The position numbers and the translations under genes are program-made. DNA of 64,000 nt from Gnetum montanum (taxonomy: Eukaryota > Streptophyta > Gnetopsida > Gnetales > Gnetaceae): positions 124,001 through 188,000 of the forward strand of contig MNCI01001338.1 in the NCBI GenBank assembly GCA_015680685.1, read 5' to 3'. This document shows positions 33,885 to 44,585 of this stretch, in pieces (position 1 is the first letter of the stretch; each line of letters starts with the position of its first letter). Below the pieces are notes generated by a model that saw nothing but the letters and a program-made list of their open reading frames with translations, was not told the DNA's origin and made no database searches.

Positions 33885-34990
33885 TGCATGTTTTCTAAGA
33901 TGCTCATAAGGGTCTTTGTGGGGGCCACTGTGCTAGGAGATGCATGGCCATTAAGATCCTCATGGCAAGGTATTATTGGCTAACACTTTTTAGGGAAGCT
34001 CATCAATTTTTCTGCTCTTGTAAATGCTACCAACATGATGGTTGGATGACTACTTATATGGAGCAACCTTAGCAATAGATCCAACCACTAGAGTCCTTTG
34101 ACATCTTGGGCATTGACTTCACAAGTATCATCACACCCATGCAAATATAAAGGTGTACATCATAGTTGTTGTTGACTATTGTATGAAATGGGTAGAAGTA
34201 GTAGTAGTTACCAATTGTACATCTTCTATAACTACTCAATTTTTACAAAAAAATGTTGTAAATAAGTTTGGTATGCCATGTGCACTTATTTTTGACAATG
34301 GTACTCATTTTATAGGAACTACCTTTCAAAAGCTCATGCAACGCTTGGGGGTTGAACATAAATTAACAACATGCTACCACCCTCAAACCAATGGTCAAGT
34401 AGAGGTTACAAATAGGAAAATAACAAAGATAATAATAAAAACTGTTAGTAAATATAGGAGGGATTTTAGCACAAAACTCAATGATGCCCTTTGTGCCTAC
34501 CACCCCAAATGGAAACTTCATATTGGCTACTCTCCCTATGAACTTATGTATGGAAAACTGCCAACACTTCCAATTTAAGCTAAGATCCATACATTATCAA
34601 TAACTTATGAACTTAACCTTGATCAAATTTTAGCACAAAAAGAAAGATCAATGAACCTTAACTTACTAAACAAGAATTGATTGCTAGCCCTGTCATCTAA
34701 CAAGTTGCACAAGTCATACAACAAGAAATGACATAACCTTAGAATAAGGAAAGCCAAATTTCAACTGAGAGATAGGATCCTCTACTAGAATCCCACACAC
34801 ATATCACAAACAACCAAGTTACAAAAATTGAGAGAAAGACCTTATTTTATCTACAAAACCTTTTCTTCTGGGGCCATGTTAATATATAAACTTGAAAGTC
34901 CAAACAAGAAACTACTAGTCAACATGCAACAAATCAAACCTTTCCATGAGCCTAAGAGACCCAATGACCTAAACACCTCAACAAATGGAT
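33885..34990 (+). pseudogene. Athila integrase, broken
   Basis: The zinc-binding part at about 33900-34050 (AHKGLCGGHC, YYW, CSCKCYQHD) keeps HHCC-type spacing only partly. Catalytic core: GIDFTSI (first Asp, about 34120), LIFDNGTHFIGTTFQKLM (second Asp, 34285-34340) and NGQVEVTNR (Glu, about 34390). The open stretch 34153-34578 covers most of the core. The C-terminal domain at 34828-34960 has YKTFSSGAMLIYKLE and VNMQQIKPFHEPKRP, the usual GPF/Y-like tail. The sequence runs into the tRNA-Asp copy at about 35005 with none of the expected 3' region. Confidence 0.86.
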
Positions 34991-35005
34991 ATGCACATTT
35001 AATTT

Positions 35006-35056
35006 TTTCCACCTATCATGCAAGTGACCCAGGTTCAATCCTCGACAATGACACCA
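35006..35056 (+). other. tRNA-Asp-derived copy with CCA end joined to the LTR
   Basis: These 51 bases align without gaps to the 3' 51 bases of plant tRNA-Asp(GUC) as I recall it, from the anticodon stem through the variable loop and T arm (gggttcgatcc versus aggttcaatcc) to acceptor stem and CCA. 38 of 51 bases agree and all 13 differences are C-to-T or G-to-A. CCA is not encoded in plant nuclear tRNA genes, so this derives from mature primer tRNA. It continues past the normal 18-nt primer site; the equivalents at 10622, 29395 and 41016 stop at 18. It is not a functional tRNA gene: the 5' half is not recognisable. Confidence 0.75.
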
Positions 35057-35057
35057 A

Positions 35058-35869
35058 TGATGAATAGTGAGTATACCCTAAAACCAACCATACAAATCAC
35101 TAGTGTTCACTAAGTGATCTAGTTGAATTCCAAGCTTTAGTCCTCTAAGTACAGTGGGTCTAGGAAGTTAATATCAAAATACATGATCCTTGTCATCTCA
35201 ATTTCACTTGTGAAGTGCAAGTGTATGGTTAAGTATAACTGAGGCATATGAATTTTATCATTTTATATTTATAGATTTAAGTCATCTACGTGCAAGAAAA
35301 TAAAGTAATTAAATATTTCACTAATCTAATAACTAACTAATTCTTAACAAATCCTAAAATAAGCATTCGTTTCCACTTTCTATACACATTCTAAACATGT
35401 TACAACACTATTGGGTTACCAAGCATTAGGCACTACTGGGATTACCAACCATTAAATGTATGCTCAAAGTGGTCATACTTAGGTGATTTAATTATATTTA
35501 ATTAATTAATTAATTTAATGCATTAAAGTAAATTTCTCAAATAATAAATGCATTAACTAAATATTAATCTAATTCCAAATGTTGCAAGGTTTGTGAAGAA
35601 AACTCGCTTTTATTGCTAGTCCCACCAAGGTGCTTAGGTACATCAATGTTCAAATAAAAATCCATATACTATTCACTCCTACTACAAGCACTTAGAAAAT
35701 ATTCTAACTCTCAAATGATAAAAAAGTAAGAGCTTTGCTAAGATACTAAGCAACGAATGTCATAAATGCAGCTAGATACTACATCGATGGGGTCACACCA
35801 ATGCATCAAACCATGCATTGATGTGACTATATCAACAAGATTATGTCAACAAGAGAAGATGCTTCATCA
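35058..35869 (-). repeat. Right (5') LTR of the rearranged Athila provirus
   Basis: 812 bp, TGATGAATAG...GCTTCATCA on the plus strand, separated by a single base from the tRNA copy. Its outer end meets the satellite array (atttgagtgtgtttttgtcc). No 5-bp duplication matching accat on the left was found; a few satellite bases appear to be missing at this border. Confidence 0.82.
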
Positions 35870-36837
35870 AATTTGAGTGTGTTTTTGTCCTTTCTACCAT
35901 CTCATGAATTTATAAGAGGACATGAATTTTGTTAGATGCATTACACTTCATAACTGTTGGTTTATATCACATCATCTCTATGTGCTTTCTAGTTCACCAT
36001 CATATAAGTTTAGTGTGTGTTTTTCCACTCTACCATCCCATGACTTTCCAAGATAACACACACATATTTTTTGGGTTGATTAAACTTCTTAATTTCATCA
36101 ACTAGTTTACATCACCTTACCTTTGTGTTTTCCATTCCACCATCATATAAGTTTAGTATATGTTTTTCCACTCTACCATCCCATGACTTTAGAAGAGGAT
36201 GCACATGAATTTTCTTGGGTGCATTAAACTTCTTAATTTCATTGGCTACTTGACATCACATCGCCTTTTTGTGTTTTCTAGTCCACCATCATATAAGTTT
36301 ATTGTGTGTGTTTCCTCTCTATTGTCCCATGACTTTAGAAGAAGATGCTCACAAATTTTCTTTGATGCATTAAACTTCTTAATTTTATTTGCTGGTTTAC
36401 ATCACTTCATCTCTATGTGTTTTCTAGTCCACCATCATATAAGCTTAGGATATTTTTTACCACTTTACCATTCCATGACTTTAGAAGAGAATTCACATGA
36501 ATTTTCTTAGTGTATTAAACTTATTAATTTTATTGACTAGTTTACATCACATCACCTCTATGTATTTTGAGTTCATCATCATATAAGTTTAGTATGTATT
36601 TTTCCACTATACCATCCCATGCTTTTAGGAGAGGATACACACAAATTTTTTTGGGTGCATTAAACTTCTTAATTTCATTGGCAAATTTACATCACATTGC
36701 CTCTATGTTTTGTAGTCCTCCATCATATAAGTTTAGTGTGTAGTTTTCCATTCTATGATCCTATGACTTTAGGAAAGGATGGACTGATTTTCCTAGATGC
36801 ATTAAACTTTTTAATTTCATTAGCTAGTGATGAGCAA
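35870..36837 (+). repeat. Satellite array, about 6.7 copies of a unit near 145 bp
   Basis: Unit starts at about 35993, 36136, 36282, 36428, 36572 and 36716, with a partial unit before. Each has tccaccatcatataagttta, then tttttccactctaccatccc, atgactttagaagaggatgc, gaattttcttgggtgcatta, aacttcttaatttcattggc and tttacatcacatcacctcta. Copies are roughly 80-90 percent alike by eye. The array is interrupted by M2 at 36837/36838. Longer frames across it are side effects of the repeat. Confidence 0.85.
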
Positions 36838-39800
36838 TGAATACCCCTACACTCAACCATATGAATCACTAAGTGTTCACATGTGATCTAGTCAAATTCT
36901 GTGGACTCCTCATCTTCCAGTACACTAGCCTCTAAGAAGTAAACTTGCCCTAACAATCATTCATTATCTTTCCAATTACACTTGTGATGTACAAAGGTAT
37001 GGTTAAGTGTAATCAAGGCATATGATTTTTATTATTTTATGTTTTATGTTCTTGGTGCTTAAAATAAAGGAATGAAGTAATTTAATGGCTAATTTAATCT
37101 AACTAATTAATTAATATCTAACTAATCCTAGCATAAGTATCCGGTCCCACTTTTCATACACATCCTAAACATGTATAATGCTATTGGATTACCAAACATT
37201 ACGCATTTCTAGGATTACCAAGCATCATTCGCATGCTCGAAGTGGTCGTACTTATGTGCTTATTTAATTGATATTTAACCTAGCTAGCTTAGTTTAGCTT
37301 AATTAGCTTAATTTACTCAAAAAAATTAAAGGAAATTGTATAAAATATTAAATTCATAAATAAAATATTTAATGTAGCCAAAGTGTTACAAGGTTTATTA
37401 AAAAGATCATCTTTATTGCCACACACACTATCGTACTTAGGTATAGTAGTGTTAAAATAAAGATCTATACACTCAATGACTCTTGTTGTGAACACGTGGG
37501 AAATATTCTAACTCTAGAGAAAAGAAACTACAAGAGCTATACTACTCTATGACAAGACCTATTACATAAACATGGTGGGTGAGTGTGTATTTATAGAAAA
37601 AAACTGACATTACATCGACAGGGCCACATTAATGCATCAAATCATGTGTTGATGAGGCCTAGTCAACAAGGTCTAGTTAATGGGGCCCAATCAACATAGC
37701 CAATCCATGATTCATCATACCCCATGACTAAATGAAAAATTGCCCTCAACCTTTTAAAAAAATTTTGGAAGGTATGGGATTATTGACTAACGATAGACAA
37801 ACTACAAATACAAACACACACACAAAGAAATACTAAGTGCCCAAGTATGTGGATTTACAATCATTACAAAAAATTTCTAGTGTTTAGGACTAAAAAATTG
37901 AATACTAGGATAAAATTGACAAATAAAATTCTATTGATGGCAAGAAGATGAGGAATAAGATTAAATAGTCCTAGGTACTAGAGGTTCATGAGGTTTTGAG
38001 GAACCTTCTCTTACTTCAAGCACTCTTGGTGATTGAGGTTATTGTGGCTATCCTAATGTTGCTACAACTTCCAGTGGAAGACAAAAAGAATCCAAAAATG
38101 CCTTCATCTTCTCCTCCTTACTCCTAGAATCATCCAAGGTCCACATAGCTTCACCAATGTTAGCTAGAATGGGCACATCCCAAGGACAGGGCATTGTTGG
38201 AAAGAGCTTCTTAACATTGATAAATCATGTAGCAAATTGTTTACATTCAATGTTGAATGCCCTAATTGCATTTTGTAATTCTTAATATTCATTCATCCTT
38301 TTGGCCAGGTTCTTAGTAGTTGATAGTAATTCTTAATAGTCATTCTTAATAAATCTTCCTCTGAGAACTTTGAGTTTAGCATTTTTAGTCTCAAGCTTTT
38401 TCTTGGTCTACTTATGGTGCTTGAACTCTACCTTGTATAGCAAGTATTAGCTAGCCACCTACTTTTCTTACACTTACCATGACTATTTGGCAATTAGCAT
38501 TGTCAAGTTTGCATATTGGAGACTAGCAAGATCCATGTATTTAGTCATCTTCTCTATCTATAACTCCTTCATGTAGATCTATACTTTATTATAGGCATCT
38601 ATCCCATCAATGATAGGTTGTCACACTTCTTTTTCTTGCTAAAGTTACTGGAGAGCCTCATTGACTTTTGCCTTAGCCATATAGATATGTTTCTTATTAA
38701 CTTTTTTCTATAGGCCAACCTGATCTCTGTAATAGACCTTAACTCTTTGAAATTTAAGAGCCCCATTCTTCTAGGAGGTAATTTCGATTCGATATTTCTA
38801 GCATAATATGCAAACTTCCTCCATGGAGAGATTTATATTCTTTGTGGCTAATCTTCTAAGCTCAATGTTCACCTTAACTAGCTACTCCTACTATTGATGG
38901 ATAAATTCTTGCATTTGTTGTTGCTACACATCAACATTTCACAGGTGATGAATTTCTCCTGTCAATGTCTCATCCTCTAGGGACGTCTAGGCCAAGTCCT
39001 TTTGAAATGAATATGTCCCAAATTTAGCCATAGATTCATCAAAGACAACCATCACCATCACTACCTCAAATTCTTTGAGTCTATCTTAAAGCTATTGAAA
39101 AGCTTCATCTCTTGTTAATACAAGATTGAGGAGTGTGGGATCAGCAAAAGGAGCCCTTTTTTCAACAACCTCCATAACTAAGCATTGGTTTTGTGCTTGA
39201 GCCATTTTGAGTTGCCCTTCCAAAATTATGCACTTTCCCTTTACTTTAAATAGCTCTAATTGGATTGCTATGATGTTATCTAGAAAATCAAAGATATCTG
39301 GCATTGGTTGCTCAGTTCCCACCAGTCAGTCCAATAATTCTTCATGTTGGGATACACTCAATCTTTCACTAATAGTTTCTTTGGATGTTTGCACATATTT
39401 GAGTGCAAAAATGTCTAGTATAGATGTCATAAGTGCATTTGATGTTTTAGCTATTCTATCAGCAACCACTTCTACTATTTTCTAGTACCCCTAGTGTTGC
39501 ATCACCAATACAGTTACCACTTTGCCCTCCTCCAAGCGCATCAAAAAGGTAGTATCATTCCCAGAAATTTCTAGGAATTGTTGTTGTTGTAAGAGAGACA
39601 TTGTCACCTCTCGAGCATTAGAATTCAACCTCAAGGATAACTACATTCTGGCTAATTAATTGATCCACATCCCTCCATCTGGCTAATTATTTGAGCTACT
39701 TCATTGAGGTGACTCATTGCAGGTCAGTACACAGATGAATATCCACCACAGGTTTCTGCTTGTAACTCTTGCTCATGCAAGAGGTAGTTTCAGATTTCAT

Positions 39801-40077
39801 GTAAGTGTTCAATGGTTATGCAAGCCTCCATTATTTCTTGAGTGGGTGGTAGAGGTGATGGCTATTGCTCCTTTTCTTTCAACATGGTAGAGATCTTATC
39901 GTTCATCATCTTAGACCAAGAGGTGATGAGAGTATGCTTGAGTATGTCATTAGCATAGTAGACTATCTGTGTCTTCTTGTATAGTTTTCTGATCAAACAT
40001 GGAAATGGCAAGTTTTCCTTCCATATTCATTCTCTTTTAAATGCTTCTCTATCTCTAGAGTGATTGCTATGGAAGGT
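36838..40077 (-). mobile_element. M2: Athila-like element, 3' LTR and 3' ORF, interrupted by P2
   Basis: The LTR at 36838-37717 (880 bp, TGATGAGCAATG...GATTCATCA) is in minus orientation and inserted in the satellite array. It is followed by an internal 3' region homologous to 25286-27630. At 40077/40078 P2 interrupts it, so the gag-pol part of M2 should lie right of P2, outside the window. The bases before P2 are AAGGT (40073-40077), the predicted target duplication. Confidence 0.75.
37950..40077 (-). pseudogene. M2 3' ORF, coiled-coil part, broken
   Basis: Same product as the 3' ORF at 25500-28395. The clearest open part is 39322-39092 on the minus strand: IFDFLDNIIAIQLELFKVKG, then QLKMAQAQNQCLVMEVVEKR, a coiled coil. 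It aligns with the 26890-26700 segment of the other copy. The N-terminal domain is cut by P2 at 40077 after a region homologous to 27600-27340. The strand is sense for the M2 LTR. Function unknown; it sits where Athila elements have an env-like gene. Confidence 0.55.
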
Positions 40078-41014
40078 TGATGAGACGGGATATCGCATGC
40101 ACCACGATATCGCAACCATCGCGAGATCGCGTCGCCCCCTGTGATATCGTGGTCCACCACCAAATCTATAAATAAGAGGTAGCACTCCCCTCATTTACCA
40201 TCCTAGGCTAGAAGTAGCGAAGCTCTGGTAGTTTGATCACTCTAGAAATAGAATATTTTCCATGTGCTCGCAGTAGGAGTTCCCAAGTGAACGGATCTTT
40301 ATTTGAGCAGCTTTGTACCTAAACGCAAGTTGTGTACAGCAATAAAGATGAGCTTTGTGGATAAACCTTGCAATGCATGGAATAGGTTTATTATATGTTA
40401 TTTCCTACCTATTATTTATTACATGCATTAGCGCGGCATGAGTACGACTTGATTACGAGTATTGACGAATGTGTACGACTAATCAAGGAATCGGCTACTC
40501 ATCGCGATTAGATTCTCTCACCCTTGTCTCCTAGAACGTGGGATGAGTATGACTTGATTACGCATGGCTAGTCAAGGAATCAGCTACTTATCATGCTTAG
40601 GTTAGTTAGGTGCCTCAGTACGACCACTTCAAGCATGTGTATTACGTGTGGTGATCCCAGTAACGATTAGTTTTTGGTAGCCACAGTTGCATAGTTTAGG
40701 GTGTGTACGGTAAGTGGGAACAAATGCTAACGCTAGTTAATTTAGACTTAGGATATTAGTTAGACTTAGTTAGTTTTCTCAACCCTTCACCCTTTAGCAT
40801 AGGAGAAAGATCATAAAAGACCAAAAAAATCATATACCTTAGACTTACTTAACCATACACCATGACAACAACAAGTAAGTCTGAGAAGACAATAAATGAT
40901 TAACCCCAAGTGTTCCATGGGGTGTTTAGGCATTTAGTTTTCAGAGTTTGATCAGATTGTGTGTGCTATGCTCATTTCGTATGGTTGAGTGTAGGGTTAT
41001 CTCGCCACTTATCA
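40078..41014 (+). repeat. P2 5' LTR
   Basis: 937 bp, TGATGAGACG...CTTATCA. Same family as the N1 LTRs and, like the N1 5' LTR, with the tandem duplication of about 100 bp (gattacgagta...ggctactcatc repeated, 40440-40590). U3 has GATATC palindromes at 40089-40148. Confidence 0.85.
40089..40174 (+). promoter_or_regulatory. P2 LTR promoter: GATATC/CGCGATATCG cluster and TATA box
   Basis: Sites gggatatcgcatg, cacgatatcgcaa, catcgcgagatcgcgt and gtgatatcgtgg lie within 60 bp upstream of CTATAAATA (40166-40174). Same arrangement as in N1. Confidence 0.5.
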
Positions 41015-41015
41015 T

Positions 41016-41033
41016 TGGCGTCATTGTCGGGGA
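41016..41033 (+). other. P2 primer binding site, tRNA-Asp type
   Basis: TGGCGTCATTGTCGGGGA, one base after the LTR end. It differs from the tRNA-Asp complement by three transitions. Homology stops after 18 bases. Confidence 0.87.
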
Positions 41034-41153
41034 CTAAGTGCTTGTGCACCGAATAGAACATAAGGGATATCACTCACATCGTTGTGAGCCTTAACAAACC
41101 TTTGGGTTAATCAAGAGAAAACTTATATAACAATGAATTAGCACACCAATAAA

Positions 41154-42882
41154 AATTCCTTCTTCTCATAAGAGCAACTCACCACGTAAGGACCACACAC
41201 GAGATAGTCGGTAAGATAAAACACATAACCAAAATTAGCCATGTCCTAAACAATATAAGATGACATATACTCATCCCGATGAGTATATTCCTAATTTTAC
41301 TTTTATTCTCCATCAAGGTGAACAGCTACAGTGGAGAGACTTACTAGGTAACATTGTGTCACTCCCAGATCGATCAATCTCTCACATGTGTTTCCGTGCC
41401 TTGGCACAGATAGGCATGACCGAGCTATATGTTGAATATGTTGGGGAGGATTTTGACATGAGGGATTATTATCACACAAATGTCCAATGTATGAGAGACT
41501 TAAGGCAGGAGAGCCAACATACATTGTCAAAGGGCAAGGCCCAGCATGTCCTTAGTGAAATAGGAGACGAGGAACCATTTATCATGGGTTCTTTAGCAAA
41601 GGATGTTCCCCCTCCTAATGATGGTGAGAAGGTTAAGTATCAGAACCTACGATCAACGATACATATCCCTGGTTCTAATGCTTGTGAACACCAACTGTTC
41701 ACAGAGGGAACAACCACTTATGCTAAGGATGGGCACTTAGATTGTCACCACGATCGAGGCTGTAGCAGCCAAAGAGAAGGCAAGAAACATTGTCATGGTG
41801 ATGGTTCCCCTTCTTCTTCTCCTTCATCCCATCACTCATCCTCTCCTTCCACATCTAAGTGCAGCCACCATGAACATAAAGGTGAGGATAAAAGTAAGAA
41901 GGATGAAAGACCTTAACGGGAAAGTCAAGAGAGAGGACAAGGAAAAGGACGTAGGGAGAGTAGGGAACAACGCAAACATCACAAGCGTCATGAAAGAGAC
42001 GATCATGAAGAGCCCCTACTCGCAGCCCGAAGTATGCTTGACATTACGGAGGCAGTTAGGATTCCCACAAGGCATTTAAAGTATAGCCAGATCAAGCGTT
42101 TAGACATGAATAATATCCCACAGTTTGAGGGGGGATATAATGCAGATCCGAAAAATCATTTACAGGTATTTCACGATGCCTGTGCCTTGCAAAATATAGA
42201 AAATGAGTGGCAAAAACTTAAGTTGTTCCCAAGGACACTCACCAAAGAAGCAGAGAGCTGGTACCGGTCCTTAGAACTGAAAACCATCAAGAGGTGGAGT
42301 ATGATGCTAGAACTGTTCAACAAAAAGTATCAAACGTACTCCAGAGTGTCCAATTTGCATAAGCAAATCCAAGGCTGGAAGAAAGGTACACACAAACCCT
42401 TTGATGCTGCCATGGCTCGCTATTACACATTATTACATCGTTGCCTGGGCTATGGGTACGCTCAGCGGGATCAACTTCACCACATCGTGGATGGGCTAAG
42501 GAATGAAAGTAGAAGAACCCTTGGGACTTACGCCCAAGGGAGACTCTCACAACTTAGAGCCCATGAAGTACGTAGCTTGTTGGAGCAAGTAGCAAAAGAA
42601 GAGGATGAGCTATGCAAAAGGGAAAGTGTGGAAGAGTATAACCATGATCCCTCCCTTCGAAAGAAGGGAGTGAAATTTTGTGATGAAGAGGATAAGTCAT
42701 CAATCGAAGAGTTCATGAATCGGAAAACTTCGTCGATCCAAAAATTAACAACTGAGGTATCAGCCAAAGTAGACCAAATGTGGGATTCCTTAGACTCAAG
42801 AATTAAAACAGTACTGAAAATTGTAGAAGAGTCTAAGGTAGAACAAAGTAGTGACAAAGGTAAGAAAAAGTGGAGAGATTTA
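41154..42882 (+). pseudogene. P2 gag, first part
   Basis: Same gag as N1. The start codon region is mutated (the ATG of MASS is ATT-like). The segment 41260-41916 encodes DEYIPNFTFILHQ, WRDLLGNIVSLPDRS and an Arg/Ser/His-rich stretch. A frame change leads to the gag core, open for 283 codons (42034-42885): MLDITEAVRIPTRHLK, MNNIPQFEGGYN, LQVFHDACALQN and QLHHIVDGLRNESRRTL. It is cut at 42882 by G2; ATTTA is duplicated at both sides. Confidence 0.88.
42878..42882 (+). other. Target duplication of G2, left copy
   Basis: ATTTA directly before TGAAACACC. The same five bases are at 60625-60629 after the 3' LTR. N1 provides the empty site: its gag runs from the Lys-rich segment straight into the zinc-knuckle part without interruption. 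Confidence 0.9.
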
Positions 42883-44282
42883 TGAAACACCATAAAAATT
42901 TTAAGGTCTTGACGGTTCAGCAAAATCTAGCGACTCAGGCAAGGAGTCGTGACAAAGCGCGGCACAATACAGATGAACTTCAGGAGATAGAACGAAATGA
43001 TGGGTGCATGGCGGCAAGCCTTCCACTTTGCGAATTTTCTATATTTCAAAATCTCAACATTTAGCATATTATGCTGCATTACACAACATAGTGTAACACC
43101 ACGTTGTGCAGTGTAATATCAAAGATAGTCCACCACAGCATCAAGGATGGCAAACATTCAAGACTTCGACAAACCAACAAAAATCTCAAGGCTTAAGCAA
43201 CGATCTAGAGCATGCTACGCATTTCAGTGGGTTTTCCTTCCTAGTTAGGGGGCCCATTATGTTGCGTTACATAGTGCGGCATAGTAAAACCCTGAAAAAG
43301 ATTGAAATAGGGGAAGCGCAACGACAATACTTCAACTTTTGCAATTTCATTATTTTATGTCGAATCACGCTATGATGCGTAATGTAATGTAATGTAGCGT
43401 AATGCAAGTAACAAAAACACAATTCAAACATCAGTAATTCATACACCACAATACGCTCTCTAGCATATTGCAGCGTAATAAAATGACAGTTTGTTGCCAA
43501 AGCTAAAACAGGAATAGTTTATGACACACTGCACAGCATAGTGCCGCAAGCTCCAACGACAACACATAGAGTTAATGGCATCATGTAAGTTCAGGACACG
43601 TGTCATCTAAACCATGTTTTCCTCCCAACCCCAACCTTATAAATGCTCCAATTGACAAAGATCAAAGGGTTGGCAAAAATTTTCTCTTTCAAGGTTGGCA
43701 AGAGAGCAAAAAGAGGATCAACGATCATGAGAACATTAGAGGTGATTGGCGAGAGCTCTTGATTAGAAACAATCGGCTACTAGATATTCTCCCTAAGGTC
43801 TGACTTCCTTGCACCCAGATTGGCTAGAACAAGGTAGACTGACCCTTGCTTGTTTCATCTTTAGATAACTTTCTTGCTACTGGCATGTGCTTCATCCAAA
43901 CCGAAGCCCGCCTGTAATCATTGTATCAAACATATTGTGTTCATAAATTAAATCCCAGATCTTATGATCATATTCCCTACAAATCTAATTCCTCGCATCC
44001 TATTTATACATATCTGGCAATCACATCTAAATCAATTACATCATTTTCAATTGTTTTTGGGATTAACAATATTGCATCTCCTTATAAAAAATCTTCATTT
44101 TGCCATCAAATTATTACAAACATTTTACCGATTAAGTAAGTCCCTGTCTAATCGACAAGACTGTTCAGGGCACCTCAGATTTGTTTTCTCTTCAACACAG
44201 TCCTTACACAGATCTGAGGTTAGAACTGTGTACACAGACTTTTGTTCAGTATTTCCAATGACCAACGTTTTTCATCGTTACA
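42883..44282 (+). repeat. G2 5' LTR
   Basis: TGAAACACC...GTTACA, 1400 bp. It contains short palindromic-type repeats such as gcgtaatgtaatgtaatgta followed by gcgtaatgc (43377-43406), and a TATA box TTATAAATG at 43638-43646. Same length as the 3' LTR. Confidence 0.92.
43638..43646 (+). promoter_or_regulatory. Probable TATA box of the G2 5' LTR
   Basis: TTATAAATG after a C-rich stretch (cctcccaaccccaacc). The 3' LTR has the same at 59979-59987. The transcription start is not determinable from sequence. Confidence 0.5.
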
Positions 44283-44288
44283 GTTTTC

Positions 44289-44306
44289 TAGCACTAGAAG
44301 GAGGGC
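44289..44306 (+). other. G2 primer binding site, decayed
   Basis: tagcactagaaggagggc aligns with TGGTGCTAGAAGGAGGGT of G1 with transitions only. Primer tRNA not identified. Confidence 0.6.
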
Positions 44307-44428
44307 CTCCATATCCAATCGGCATTTTACGGGTAGTCTTGTAAGCTGTCTGTACCCATTGTCAATCAATGTAAACATAATACCTTCGAGGTTGTTTACG
44401 AAATTATGTGGTGCTGATTGGTCGCCTC

Positions 44429-44518
44429 GATGATTCCTTTGGAATCCTACAAGATAGAAAGCCCCGATTATTNTGATGATTCCTTTGGAATCCTACAAGA
44501 TAGAAAGCCCCGATTATT
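44429..44518. other. 44-bp exact duplication around a single N: likely assembly join
   Basis: The 44 bases at 44429-44472 (gatgattcctttggaatcct...) recur at 44475-44518, separated by an N (44473) and one base. This is the usual mark of two overlapping contig ends placed side by side. The true leader sequence of G2 is probably 46 bases shorter. Confidence 0.75.
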
Positions 44519-44585
44519 ATCTTAGTTCACCTTTGTTCTTTCGATCTCTACCTTTATCATCATTATTTCCGAATCACGTAGAAAA

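Larger units (their letters stand above)
24426..35869 (-). mobile_element. Rearranged autonomous Athila provirus with inverted gag-pol
   Basis: Both ends are LTRs in minus orientation (24426-25285 and 35058-35869), and both flanks are the same satellite, so the interval behaves as one insertion of 11.4 kb. Inside, the 3' part with a 3' ORF (25286-28639) is in the expected minus orientation. The block 28640 to about 35005 is inverted and contains a third LTR, a primer site, gag, protease, RT, RNase H and integrase on the plus strand. The right LTR is joined to a tRNA-Asp copy (35006-35056). Coding parts do not overlap: the inverted block lacks a 3' ORF and the rest lacks gag-pol. A simple nested insertion plus deletions could also give this, but would need a chance deletion ending at the tRNA copy. 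Confidence 0.6.

Noticed and set aside
28640-35005. A normal, separate plus-strand Athila insertion
   Set aside because: No 3' region or 3' LTR, 5' LTR lacks its terminus, no target duplication, and it ends exactly at a tRNA copy. Still possible, but less economical than an inversion within one provirus.
35006-35056. A tRNA-Asp gene
   Set aside because: Only the 3' part is recognisable, CCA is present although plant nuclear genes lack it, and it abuts an LTR at the primer position. It is a primer-derived copy, not a gene.
35870-36837. Frames across the 145-bp satellite, for example 36199-36510
   Set aside because: The repeated peptide simply mirrors the tandem DNA repeat.
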